Assembly: GCF_009758255.1 (NCBI RefSeq)
Contig: NZ_WSEN01000008.1
Location: forward strand, 124,001-188,000
Length of the DNA: 64,000 nucleotides
Reading direction: 5' to 3'
DNA from: Microbacterium sp. MAH-37
Lineage (GTDB): Bacteria > Actinomycetota > Actinomycetes > Actinomycetales > Microbacteriaceae
This document shows positions 24,786 to 39,824 of this stretch, in pieces. The number at the start of each line of letters is the position of its first letter. Position 1 is the first letter of the stretch. The notes below the pieces were generated by a model. That model was not told where the DNA came from. It worked only from the letters and a program-made list of their open reading frames with translations, and ran no database searches. Position numbers and translations under genes: made by a program.

Positions 24786-25715
24786 TCAGCTGCCCTGCAC
24801 TCCGCGCTCCGACTCGGCCAGCGACTCGGGCGTGCGGAGCAGACCACCCTCGGAGCGGCAGGTCGCCGCGGCGATCAGCATCGCGCGGTCCAGCAGTGTC
24901 TGCCAGTCCGCCTGCCCCGACGGGCTTCCGTCGACCAGTCCGGCGGATACGGCGGCCAGCGTCGCATCGCCGGCCCCCACCGTGTCGACGATCCGCCCCG
25001 GCAGCGCGGCGATCGGAGCCTCGACGATCCCCGCATCCGTGTCGAGCACCGCGCCGGCCGCGCCGGCCGTCGCGAGCACGGCGCGTGTTCCGGCGGAGCG
25101 CAGTCTGGCACGCAGGGCATCGAGGTCCCCGTCGTAGAGCAGCGCAGCGTCATCCGCCCCGATCTTGACGAGCGCGGCCCGCGCCGCGAGGCGCTCGAAG
25201 CCGCGCACGAACTCGGCCCTGTCCGTCAGCATTCCGGCGCGCGGGTTCGGATCGATCGCGAGGGTCGCGTCGCCGAGAGCCTCGACCAGGGCGTCCGTCT
25301 CCGCGTGCACGTCGAACGGGATGCAGCTGACCGCGACGATCCCGGCATCCGCGATCGCCGCCCGCGCAGCGTCGCCGTAGCGGATGCTGCGCCGCTGCGC
25401 AGCCTCGTTGAAGACGTACTCCGGCTCGCCGCTCGGCGCCGGACGGACGATCGCGCGCGACGACCCGCGCGGGGCAGGACTGCCGATCAGGGTGACGCCG
25501 TGATCGGCCAGGTACTCGCGGATGTGCGCCCCTGCCTCATCGGCCCCGACCATCGCGATCAGCGTGACCGGCAGGCCGAGCCTGCGCAGTCCGACCGCGA
25601 CGTTCAGCGCCGCGCCGCCGACCAGCTCGCGCACGCCTCCTGGTCCGTGGATCTCGTCGATCAGGGCATCTCCGATGACGACCGCGCTGCGTGCCACGCC
25701 CTGCTCGTGCTCCAT
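24786..25715 (-). CDS. PfkB family carbohydrate kinase
   Basis: A 309-residue ribokinase-fold sugar kinase. It has GGAALNVAVGLRRLG (the PfkB N-terminal signature, about residues 33-47), VKIGADDAALL, and the catalytic DTVGAGDATLAAV (244-256) in which Asp250 is the expected base. By length and motifs it resembles fructokinases, but substrate is not determined. The ATG at 25715 has no ribosome-binding site; TAGTCT stands exactly six bases upstream, so the mRNA is probably leaderless. It is convergent with tRNA-Tyr. Confidence 0.87.
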   Translation of the reverse strand: MEHEQGVARSAVVIGDALIDEIHGPGGVRELVGGAALNVAVGLRRLGLPVTLIAMVGADEAGAHIREYLADHGVTLIGSPAPRGSSRAIVRPAPSGEPEYVFNEAAQRRSIRYGDAARAAIADAGIVAVSCIPFDVHAETDALVEALGDATLAIDPNPRAGMLTDRAEFVRGFERLAARAALVKIGADDAALLYDGDLDALRARLRSAGTRAVLATAGAAGAVLDTDAGIVEAPIAALPGRIVDTVGAGDATLAAVSAGLVDGSPSGQADWQTLLDRAMLIAAATCRSEGGLLRTPESLAESERGVQGS

Positions 25716-25747
25716 CCCGCAAGACTAGCGGCGGCGTCCCCGAACAT

Positions 25748-25803
25748 GAGGGGTCAAGAAATGCGCCGTCCACCCTGCCGGACCCCGCACTTTCTGACCC
25801 CTC
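25748..25803. repeat. Imperfect 56-bp palindrome between the kinase and lipoprotein genes
   Basis: GAGGGGTCAAGAAATGCG (25748-25765) is mirrored by CGCACTTTCTGACCCCTC (25786-25803). Nine terminal base pairs are perfect and the inner part is imperfect. It lies in the divergent intergenic region. Confidence 0.7.
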
Positions 25804-25862
25804 GTCCATGGGGAGGCCGTTTCCTGCGCGGCGCCGCGCACCGGCGGGTCTACCCTGTGGCC

Positions 25863-26459
25863 ATGAGAGCCGCGCGCGTGTTCGCCGTCGCCGCCGTCGT
25901 CGCGGCATCCGTCCTCCTCACCGGGTGCGGGTCACCCGCATCCGGCCCCGGCGACGCCGGCATGGCGACCTCATCGGCATCCGCCACCAAGGGCGCGGAT
26001 GCCGGCGACACGACGCCCTCGCCGTCGGCGACGCCGACCGTGAAGCCCGCGGCGATTCCGAAGGACTGCCGCGAGATGCTCAGTGCCGACGTGCTCGCCC
26101 AGCTGAAGGACGTACCGCTGAACGACAAGGCCTTCGGCGCCTCCGGCACGCTCGACGACGGATCACTCAAGTGCATCTGGGGAGACCCGCAGGCCGACAC
26201 GACGGGCCTGACGACCACGATCCAGCACAAGAGCAGCGGAGCCGCCCTCGACCAGCTCAACGCTCTCATGGCCGAGGGGTACACCTGCTACACGCCCGAC
26301 GAGGGCACCCGTTGCGAGAAGGTCTGGCAGAACGAGACCTACCCCGTCACCGACGGTCGAACGCTGTTCTACCGGCAGGGCGTCCTCATCGACACGCAGT
26401 ACTCCAACCTCGCGCCCGAGGGCTACACCGACGCGATCATCGCGAGCATCTGGGGCTGA
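25863..26459 (+). CDS. Putative lipoprotein, DUF3558-like
   Basis: Encodes 198 residues. A lipoprotein signal (MRAARVF, hydrophobic core, LLTGCGSP lipobox) is followed by a Thr/Ser/Pro-rich linker and a compact C-terminal domain with four Cys in two likely pairs (DCREML/KCIWGDP and YTCYTPDEGTRCEKVW). Size and cysteine layout resemble small actinobacterial DUF3558-type lipoproteins of unknown function; the assignment is tentative. TACCCT stands exactly six bases before the ATG and no ribosome-binding site is seen, so the mRNA is probably leaderless. Confidence 0.75.
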   Translation: MRAARVFAVAAVVAASVLLTGCGSPASGPGDAGMATSSASATKGADAGDTTPSPSATPTVKPAAIPKDCREMLSADVLAQLKDVPLNDKAFGASGTLDDGSLKCIWGDPQADTTGLTTTIQHKSSGAALDQLNALMAEGYTCYTPDEGTRCEKVWQNETYPVTDGRTLFYRQGVLIDTQYSNLAPEGYTDAIIASIWG

Positions 26460-26482
26460 CTCAGGGGCGCCCCTCGCCGAGC

Positions 26483-26550
26483 GCACGGGTTCTTCACGAC
26501 CGCACGGGTTGTTCGCGGCGACAAGCCGTGCACTCGGCAGCAAGCCATGC
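26483..26550. repeat. Two-direct plus two-inverted repeat array, 19-bp pitch
   Basis: GCACGGGTT occurs at 26483-26491 and 26502-26510. The inverted forms AAGCCGTGC (26523-26531) and AAGCCATGC (26542-26550) follow. Both pairs have a 19-bp period, which makes a large palindrome in the region between the lipoprotein and rpoC 3' ends. The 166-bp gap holds no gene. Confidence 0.7.
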
Positions 26551-26577
26551 GCTCGGCGGGCTCGTCGGGAACGACGA

Positions 26578-26611
26578 AGGCCCCGCCCCCTCCGAAGAGG
26601 GGCCGGGGCCT
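26578..26611 (-). terminator. Terminator of the rpoBC transcript
   Basis: A 15-bp stem (AGGCCCCGCCCCCTC with GAGGGGCCGGGGCCT, one mismatch) and a 4-base loop, 15 bp beyond the rpoC stop. On the minus strand it is followed by ttcgtcgtt. It could also stop the lipoprotein transcript. Confidence 0.65.
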
Positions 26612-26625
26612 CATCACGTCAGCAC

Positions 26626-30501
<3,876 letters not shown>

Positions 30502-30556
30502 TAGTTCTCCTGTGTCGAAATTCTTCTGAAGAAAAGTTGGATGCCGGAAGCCGGCG

Positions 30557-34060
<3,504 letters not shown>

Positions 34061-34181
34061 GGGAATAACCTCCGTGAGCCTGTGCGGGGCTCGTTGATTC
34101 CTCGTCGTCGGTGGAGTGCGCGCGCGAGTCTCAACATGCCGACCACCATATGAGGGCAGGGAGAAGCGAGCGCAACTACCT

Positions 34182-34210
34182 ACTATATGCGCCATTCCAC
34201 GACATGGCAA
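34182..34210 (-). promoter_or_regulatory. Predicted rpoB promoter
   Basis: On the minus strand TTGCCA (34205-34210), a 17-bp spacer and TATAGT (34182-34187) form a good sigma-70-type promoter. The start near 34175 gives a leader of about 115 nt. Its -35 lies 9 bp from the divergent promoter of the gene at 34261. Confidence 0.7.
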
Positions 34211-34219
34211 GCGTGGTTC

Positions 34220-34248
34220 TTGACGATTTGCTGGGAGTGGGGTATTAG
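34220..34248 (+). promoter_or_regulatory. Predicted promoter of the spermidine-synthase-like gene
   Basis: TTGACG (34220-34225), a 17-bp spacer and TATTAG (34243-34248) lie 12 bp before the ATG at 34261, so the leader would be only a few bases. Confidence 0.65.
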
Positions 34249-34260
34249 TACGCTCGTTCC

Positions 34261-35121
34261 ATGGGCAGGTCGCGTGCGAAGGACGATGAGAACCCCCGGG
34301 TGCGCCTGGATCACGGGGGTGTCGCGGAGATCGCGGCGTCCGAGTTCACCAGCGGGCACGAGCTGATCGTGGACGGCACGCCGCAGTCGCACGTCGACCT
34401 CGACGACCCGACGCATCTGCACTTCGAATACATCGTGCGCATGGGCGCCGTCATCGACCAGCTGCCGTCCGGGCCGCTCACCGCGGTGCACCTCGGGGCC
34501 GGCGCGCTCACGATCCCCCGGTACGTCGACGCGACGCGCCCCGGATCCCGGCAGCAGGTGATCGAGCTCGAGGCGCCGCTGGTGCAGCTGGTGCGCGAGC
34601 AGCTGCCGCTGCCGAAGGGCGCGTCGATCCGGGTGCGGATCGGCGACGCGCGTGAGGGGGTCGGACGCCTGCCCGCCGCTCTGCACGGCGCCTGCGACCT
34701 CGTCGTCTCGGACGTGTTCTCCGGGGCGCAGACCCCTGCACACCTCACCTCGGTGGAGTTCTATCGCGAGCTCTCGTCACTGCTCGCGCCGACCGGCGTC
34801 CTGCTCGTCAACGTCGCCGACGGCCCGGGGCTCGCGTTCGCGCGCCGGCAGGTCGCGACCGTGCAGGCCGTGTTCGAGGATGTCGCGGTGCTGGCGGACA
34901 CCCAGGTGCTGAAGGGCCGCAGGTTCGGGAACCTCGTGATCGCGGCATCCGCCTCTCCCCTGCCGACCGACTGGCTGCCGCGGATGCTGGCTGCGGGGCC
35001 GCATCCGGCGAAGATCGCGCAGGGCGCCGAGGTCGCGGCCTTCACGCAGAACGCCCGCGTCGTGACGGATGCGGATGCCGTGGCATCCCCCCGTCCCGAC
35101 GCGAGCCTCTTCCTGCGCTGA
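34261..35121 (+). CDS. Spermidine synthase-like Rossmann-fold protein
   Basis: A 286-residue soluble protein with the spermidine synthase/SAM-dependent methyltransferase fold. [20 protein letters not shown] is the nucleotide-binding loop, [18 protein letters not shown] carries the acidic residue at the second strand, and [11 protein letters not shown] plus [17 protein letters not shown] form the active-site strand. The gatekeeping loop of true polyamine synthases is not clearly conserved, and such actinobacterial proteins are usually described as spermidine synthase-like without proven activity. It is divergent from rpoB with back-to-back promoters. Confidence 0.8.
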   Translation: MGRSRAKDDENPRVRLDHGGVAEIAASEFTSGHELIVDGTPQSHVDLDDPTHLHFEYIVRMGAVIDQLPSGPLTAVHLGAGALTIPRYVDATRPGSRQQVIELEAPLVQLVREQLPLPKGASIRVRIGDAREGVGRLPAALHGACDLVVSDVFSGAQTPAHLTSVEFYRELSSLLAPTGVLLVNVADGPGLAFARRQVATVQAVFEDVAVLADTQVLKGRRFGNLVIAASASPLPTDWLPRMLAAGPHPAKIAQGAEVAAFTQNARVVTDADAVASPRPDASLFLR

Positions 35122-35133
35122 CGCCGGGCGGCG

Positions 35134-36951
35134 TCAGCCGGCGACCCAGGGCGACTTCCTGCCGCCCGGCGCGTCGCCGCGGGTCCACCAGCGCGCCGTG
35201 TAGCGGACCCCGTCGTACACGACGACGTCTCCCGCTTCGTACACGTGGTCCGCGAACCAGGGCTGTCCGGCGGCAGGGTCCGCCGCGCAGTCCACATCCG
35301 TCTGCCAGGGGCTGTTCTTCGTCGTGCCCGGAATGGTGCCCTTCGCGTACCAGAGCGCCTCGAACACCTTGCCATCCAGGGTGACCCGATCGCCGGCGGA
35401 GTAGGTGGTGCGGGCGTTCCAGATCGGCGTCGCGGCGCAGACCGTCTTCTCCGCACCCGCCACCGGGCCGGGCGCTGCAGCGCGCAGCGCGTCGGCGCCT
35501 GTCTGCGACAGCTCTCCCTTGGCGTCGCCGGCGATCTGCCAGTAGTCCACACCGCCCAGGCCCTGCGCGATCGCCCACTTAGTCTTCTCGGCGACGGCTG
35601 TGGGGTCGTCGAGCGAGAACCACTCCCGGGTCTCGGCGTTGTAGCCGTAGGTGGCGTTGAACGCACCGTCGGCGGTCAGCTCATGGGTGTAGTTCAGGCC
35701 CGCGCTCTGCAGCTGGTCCCAGGTGCGCGTGCCGCCGGCGATGCCGCCGCCGGACTGCTGCCACGGCTGCGGGTCGGCATCCTTCCACCCCTGGCCGTAG
35801 GCGGCCAGACCGAGGTTCAGCTTCGCCGCGGGGATGCCGGCGTTCCTGTAGGTCGCGACGATGGTGTCCAGGCCCAGGCCCCAGTTGTGGTCGGGATCGC
35901 CGTAGATGTTGCCCTGGTGTCCGGTGCGCGGATCCCAGGTGCCCCACAGGTCGTAGCCCTGCAGGTTGCCGAAGTCGAGGTTCTTCCACAACTCGGGGTC
36001 GTTCCAGCCGCCAGCGGTGATCACGCCGGGGCTGGCGGGCAGGAACGCGGAGATCTCGAACTCGCGGCCGGTGGCCGCCTCACGGTCATCGAGCGCGGAA
36101 CGCAGCTCCTGTACGAACGCGAGGAAGTTCGCGCGGTCGTTCACCGGGTCCACCGAGTTGCCGACCTCCTGCGCCCAGTCCGGCGCACCGGGCCACTCCC
36201 AGTCCAGGTCGAAGCCGTCGAAGAGGCCCGCCGCGGCACCGGGTCCGCCGCGGCCGGAGATCACCGGCAGGTTGCCGTCGAGGTAGATGTCGATGCAGGA
36301 CCGCACCAGCGCGGTGCGGCTCTCGGGAGTCGCGACGGCCTTCGAGAACGACTTCGACCACGACCACCCGCCGAGGGAGACGAGCACGCGCAGGTCGGGG
36401 TTGATCCTCTTCAGTTGCGCGACCTGGTTCATCGCACCGGCGAGCTTCTGCTTCCGCGTGTCGGCGATGCCCAGCACCGATTCCTCGGCCGCGTACGCCC
36501 GCACGAAGTCGGTCTGCGCCTCGCCGGCGGTCTCGGTCTGCCCGGCACCGGGAGCGACGCCGTCGGAGATGAAGCAGGTGTACGGCTTCACGCCGTCGAG
36601 GCCCTGCACGCCGGCGGCGCGCGCCGCGTCGAGCGACTCCTGACTGCCGGCGACATTGCCGAACGAGTAATTCAGATGGGTCAGCGTGCCGCTGTGCGCA
36701 CCCTCGGTGAAGAGGGTCTTCAGCGAGGTGGCGGGATCGTTCGCCATCCACTGCCCGTAGTAGCCGACGTTCCGGTAGCCGTTGATGGTCGTCGTGCCGG
36801 GCACGGTGTCGCTCGCGACGGTGACCACAGGAGCGTCGTCAGCGGCGGCCGCCGTCGTGGGCAGGACGGTCGCCGCGAGAGCCAGCGAACCGACGATCAC
36901 GATCGGGGCGAGCCGCCTTCGGCGTGCGGAGGCGTCGGATGCGGGAGGCAT
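35134..36951 (-). CDS. Secreted GH18 chitinase with two C-terminal chitin-binding domains
   Basis: 605 residues from ATG 36951, with AAGGAG upstream. The signal peptide ends near TTAAAADDA (about residue 37). The GH18 barrel (about 57-470) contains SLGGWSWSKSF and the catalytic DGFDLDWEWPG with Asp245, Asp248, Asp250 and Glu252, then MxYD-equivalent NLQGYDLWG and YWQIAGD near the end. Two CBM5/12-type modules follow, each starting with Trp and containing AGDxVxxDGxxxxAxWW/Y (NARTTYSAGDRVTLDGKVFE and ADHVYEAGDVVVYDGVRYT). It degrades extracellular chitin. Confidence 0.94.
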   Translation of the reverse strand: MPPASDASARRRRLAPIVIVGSLALAATVLPTTAAAADDAPVVTVASDTVPGTTTINGYRNVGYYGQWMANDPATSLKTLFTEGAHSGTLTHLNYSFGNVAGSQESLDAARAAGVQGLDGVKPYTCFISDGVAPGAGQTETAGEAQTDFVRAYAAEESVLGIADTRKQKLAGAMNQVAQLKRINPDLRVLVSLGGWSWSKSFSKAVATPESRTALVRSCIDIYLDGNLPVISGRGGPGAAAGLFDGFDLDWEWPGAPDWAQEVGNSVDPVNDRANFLAFVQELRSALDDREAATGREFEISAFLPASPGVITAGGWNDPELWKNLDFGNLQGYDLWGTWDPRTGHQGNIYGDPDHNWGLGLDTIVATYRNAGIPAAKLNLGLAAYGQGWKDADPQPWQQSGGGIAGGTRTWDQLQSAGLNYTHELTADGAFNATYGYNAETREWFSLDDPTAVAEKTKWAIAQGLGGVDYWQIAGDAKGELSQTGADALRAAAPGPVAGAEKTVCAATPIWNARTTYSAGDRVTLDGKVFEALWYAKGTIPGTTKNSPWQTDVDCAADPAAGQPWFADHVYEAGDVVVYDGVRYTARWWTRGDAPGGRKSPWVAG

Positions 36952-37173
36952 GGGAACTCCTTCGTTCGGGCGCGTCGGGTGTGCGCGCTCCGGGCCAGGA
37001 TGCCCCACCCCGTGGCATCCCGCCAGCGGTCCACCCCAGGAATGTGGATAACACGTACACACCGCTTGTTGAGGAATGCGACGTGCGGGTCGGGGCGGGC
37101 AGGGCGCGCCTCAGGAGGTTCCCGGCGGGAGGAGGCAGACTGTCAGGAGCAGTCGCGGAGGGAGAGTCGAGCA

Positions 37174-37701
37174 ATGAGTCTGATCCAGGGTTATGACCCG
37201 GACACCCTTCGCGAACGAGTGGACCAGCGCGAGTGCGAAGCGCGCCTCGAGGAGATCGAGGGGCAGCGCAGCCTGCCCGCCCTGATGGAGCGCGTCTGGC
37301 TGCTGAAGGTGCTGGACCGACTCGATGACGCCCTGCCGCTCTCCGAGGAGGCCGTGCGTCAGGCCCGCATGGCGGGAACGCGCAAGGATCTCCTGCGCGC
37401 CCGTGTGCTGCACGCGACGATCATGCAGTGCCTCGGCAAGTACGCGGCCGCCGAGCAGGAGCTCGCCCACGTGGCATCCGAGGCGGAGGGACAGGGCTGG
37501 GCCCAGGTGGCCGCCTTCGCCCACCAGCACCACGGTAAGAACGCCTACGACGCGGGCGACTACGAGCAGGCCCGTGAGAGCTTCAAACGTTCGCTGTTCC
37601 TGCGCCGCGAGGCCGGCGCGGAAGACCGCGACCTCGAGACCGCGCTCCTCGCGATCGAGGCGGCCGAGCGCCGCAGCTCCGTCGAACCCGTCGCGATCTG
37701 A
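37174..37701 (+). CDS. Tetratricopeptide-repeat protein
   Basis: A 175-residue, all-helical soluble protein. Helix pairs of the TPR type are visible in ALMERVWLLKVLDRLDDALP, DLLRARVLHATIMQCLGKYA with AAEQELAHVA, and AFAHQHHGKNAYDAGDYEQA with RESFKRSLFLRREAG. No other domain is attached. A purine-rich GGAGGGAGAG lies upstream of the ATG. It probably acts as a protein-interaction scaffold; no partner can be inferred from the neighbours. Confidence 0.78.
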   Translation: MSLIQGYDPDTLRERVDQRECEARLEEIEGQRSLPALMERVWLLKVLDRLDDALPLSEEAVRQARMAGTRKDLLRARVLHATIMQCLGKYAAAEQELAHVASEAEGQGWAQVAAFAHQHHGKNAYDAGDYEQARESFKRSLFLRREAGAEDRDLETALLAIEAAERRSSVEPVAI

Positions 37702-37747
37702 CCACGTCCTCCCCGGCGATGTCGGTCGGCTGATCTACTGTTGCGAC

Positions 37748-38236
37748 ATGGCAGATCTGAGGCGGGTGCGCGTCTGGGCCGAAGCGCTCATCCAGCTGCA
37801 CCTCGACCCGTCGTGGACGTTCGACTTCGATCACGCCAAGCGCAGGGCGGGTGCCTGCCACTACACGACCAACCGGATCACGGTCTCGCGCTACCTCGCC
37901 GCCCGGTTCGACGACGACGAGATCCACCAGGTGCTGCTGCACGAGGTCGCGCACGCGCTCGCCGGGCCCGCGGCGGCGCACGGCCGCGAATGGAAGCGCA
38001 TCGCTGAGGATCTCGGCTATGTCGGGGGTACGACCCACCACGGCGAGACCGCCACCGAGCTGGCTCCGTGGGTGGGCCGCTGCCCTTCCGGGCACCTCGT
38101 CTACCGGCATCGCCGCCCCGGCCGCCCGATCTCCTGCGCGAAGTGCTCGCGCACCTACGACCCGCGGTTCGCGTTCGCCTGGACGCACCGCGAGATCACT
38201 CCGGCCACCCGGCTCGCCGCCCAGACCCCGCGCTGA
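37748..38236 (+). CDS. SprT-like zinc metalloprotease family protein
   Basis: A 162-residue protein. The HEVAH motif (His65, Glu66, His69) with His78 downstream (AAAHGREWKRIAEDLGY) gives the SprT/SPRTN-type zinc site. A C-terminal zinc-ribbon-like part has Cys112 (GRCPSGH), Cys130 and Cys133 (CAKC). Relatives in eukaryotes cleave DNA-protein crosslinks; the bacterial role is not established. TACTGT stands exactly six bases before the ATG and no ribosome-binding site is present, so translation is probably leaderless. Confidence 0.86.
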   Translation: MADLRRVRVWAEALIQLHLDPSWTFDFDHAKRRAGACHYTTNRITVSRYLAARFDDDEIHQVLLHEVAHALAGPAAAHGREWKRIAEDLGYVGGTTHHGETATELAPWVGRCPSGHLVYRHRRPGRPISCAKCSRTYDPRFAFAWTHREITPATRLAAQTPR

Positions 38237-38569
38237 GAGGTCCCGGCGCCTGCAGCGGACATGTGCAGTTCCCGCGGATCGATCCCCGGCATCCGTCCGC
38301 GCGAAGCGCACATCCCCGCGCGAACGGCGCATCCGGATGCCGTTCCCCGCTGATGCCCCTGGAGCTGAGCTCGGGCTCCGCGCGCCACTTCTTGACACGC
38401 GCGGCGCACATTCACGCCGCACGTGCCAAGAACAGCAGCGCGAACCCGCCACGACGCCGAGAACAGCCGCGCGAACGGAGAACAGCCGCTCGAACGGAGA
38501 ACAGCCGCGCGAGAGCACAGCAGGCGACACCTCGCGGGACGATCGCGACGCCGGGCGCCGCGCCGAGGG
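38237..38569. other. 333-bp intergenic region without a gene
   Basis: No plausible coding sequence, RNA gene or standard terminator is visible. The region is made of short GC-rich repeats (cgcgcgaac, ccgcgcgaac) and ends in a 19-bp tandem repeat (listed separately). It lies between the convergent SprT-like and DUF3054 genes. Confidence 0.6.
38459..38516. repeat. 19-bp tandem repeat, three copies
   Basis: GAGAACAGCCGCGCGAACG (38459-38477), GAGAACAGCCGCTCGAACG (38478-38496) and a diverging third unit (38497-38516) are directly adjacent. A degenerate fourth copy starts near 38428. There are no spacers, so it is not a CRISPR array. Confidence 0.85.
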
Positions 38570-38947
38570 CTACTCGAGCTGCGCGCCGTGCGGACGACGG
38601 CGGCGCACCAGTGCCGCGATCCCGCGCCAGCCGAGCAGGAACACGCCCAGCGTGATCGTCGCGACGATGATGAACGGAACCGCTGCCGTGTCACCGGAGA
38701 GCACGCGCACGAGCATCCCGCCGGCGACCGTCACCACCCAGACGACGAGGCCCCAGAGCATGCCCCACGGCCGGCGCGGTCGCCCGGGCAGAAGGAACGC
38801 GAGCAGGTGGCCGACGACGAGCGCGACCAGGAACGGCCACGCCGTGAGGAGGAAGCCCGTCGGATCCTCGGAGTGCGAGGCGCGGCCGATCGCCGCGAAG
38901 ACGAGCACGAGCAGGGCGTCGAGGACGAAGGCGGGGAGGAACCTCAT
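38570..38947 (-). CDS. DUF3054 family small membrane protein
   Basis: A 125-residue protein with four membrane spans (RFLPAFVLDALLVLVFAAIG; AWPFLVALVVGHLLAFLL; GMLWGLVVWVVTVAGGMLVR; VPFIIVATITLGVFLLGW) and a basic cytoplasmic tail. The AIGRASH segment after the first span is a DUF3054 hallmark. Function is unknown. The ATG has no ribosome-binding site but a -10-like TAGGGT exactly six bases upstream, which supports a leaderless transcript. Confidence 0.85.
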   Translation of the reverse strand: MRFLPAFVLDALLVLVFAAIGRASHSEDPTGFLLTAWPFLVALVVGHLLAFLLPGRPRRPWGMLWGLVVWVVTVAGGMLVRVLSGDTAAVPFIIVATITLGVFLLGWRGIAALVRRRRPHGAQLE

Positions 38948-39126
38948 GCCTAGACCCTACGCGCGGACCCGCCCGAAAGCGGCTTGTCCGTACCCGACTT
39001 CGGATCCCGCCCGCGAAACACCGCCCCATCCGGCATCCGCCCCGGCGCGTCGAGGCGGCGATCCGCTGTCAGGGGCCGCACCATCCAGCCCGTCGGAGCG
39101 GCGATCCGCAGTCGGGACCGCACTCG

Positions 39127-39789
39127 TCAGGCGAACGCTGTGAAGGCTCCGTCGCGGAGGTGCGGCACGGCGCTGCTCGCGTCGTGCTCGGACGCCTCCT
39201 CGGGCGTCGCGGGGCGGATGCCGGCATCCGCCATCCGCGCCGTGGACGCCACGCCGATCGCGAGCTCACGCCCCGAGCCGCTCGCGGTGAGCAGGTGCCG
39301 CAGGCCGCGCCGCAACGCGCGGAACGACTCCGCGGCCGCGACGGCCTCGGGCGAGGTGTGGTCGATGCCGAGGTCGATCAGTGCGCAGATCACCGCGCCG
39401 GCGCCGAGCAGATCCTCGACCGCGAACCGCAGCGTTCCATCGGCCGCCCGCTCCCCTGCGGCGATGACCGTGACGGACGTCCGCTCTCCCCGGCGCTCCT
39501 GCAGCGACATCACCGCGGATGCCACGGCCGACGCGTTCCGGATGCCGCCGAGCAGCACCTCCGCACCGGTCGCCGCTGCCGCCTCGGCGACATCCGCGCC
39601 GTTGCTGGACCAGGCGCGGGCGCCCTGGAGGTCCACCGAGGTCCCCTCCTCGACCAGCTCGGTCACCGTGGTGGAGAACCGCAGCACGTCGACCGCGACC
39701 ACGACATCTGCAGGCGCGAGGCGGGCCAGGCCCTCCGCGCCCCACTCGAGGCGCACCTGGTAGGGGGACTGATCGAACGGCGAAGGCAT
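39127..39789 (-). CDS. 2-phosphosulfolactate phosphatase (ComB) family protein
   Basis: A 220-residue protein. VVVAVDVLRFSTTVTELVEE, LGGIRNASAVASAV, VIAAGER and GAGAVICALIDLG are ComB-family signatures (the archaeal enzyme acts in coenzyme M synthesis). Bacterial members occur without coenzyme M pathways, so the substrate here is uncertain. The ATG at 39789 has GGAGGG almost directly adjacent, an unusually short spacing; no better internal start exists. It is downstream of the ABC exporter operon, with 35 bp between genes. Confidence 0.8.
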   Translation of the reverse strand: MPSPFDQSPYQVRLEWGAEGLARLAPADVVVAVDVLRFSTTVTELVEEGTSVDLQGARAWSSNGADVAEAAAATGAEVLLGGIRNASAVASAVMSLQERRGERTSVTVIAAGERAADGTLRFAVEDLLGAGAVICALIDLGIDHTSPEAVAAAESFRALRRGLRHLLTASGSGRELAIGVASTARMADAGIRPATPEEASEHDASSAVPHLRDGAFTAFA

Positions 39790-39824
39790 CCCTCCAGCGT
39801 AGAGGGATGCCTTCACCTGACCCG

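Noticed and set aside
34061..34181. L10-type or other structured leader in the rpoB 5' region
   Set aside because: rplJ/rplL are not upstream here, and no convincing conserved RNA structure was seen in the ~115-nt leader.
38459..38516. Possible CRISPR array
   Set aside because: The 19-bp units abut without spacers and there are no cas genes.
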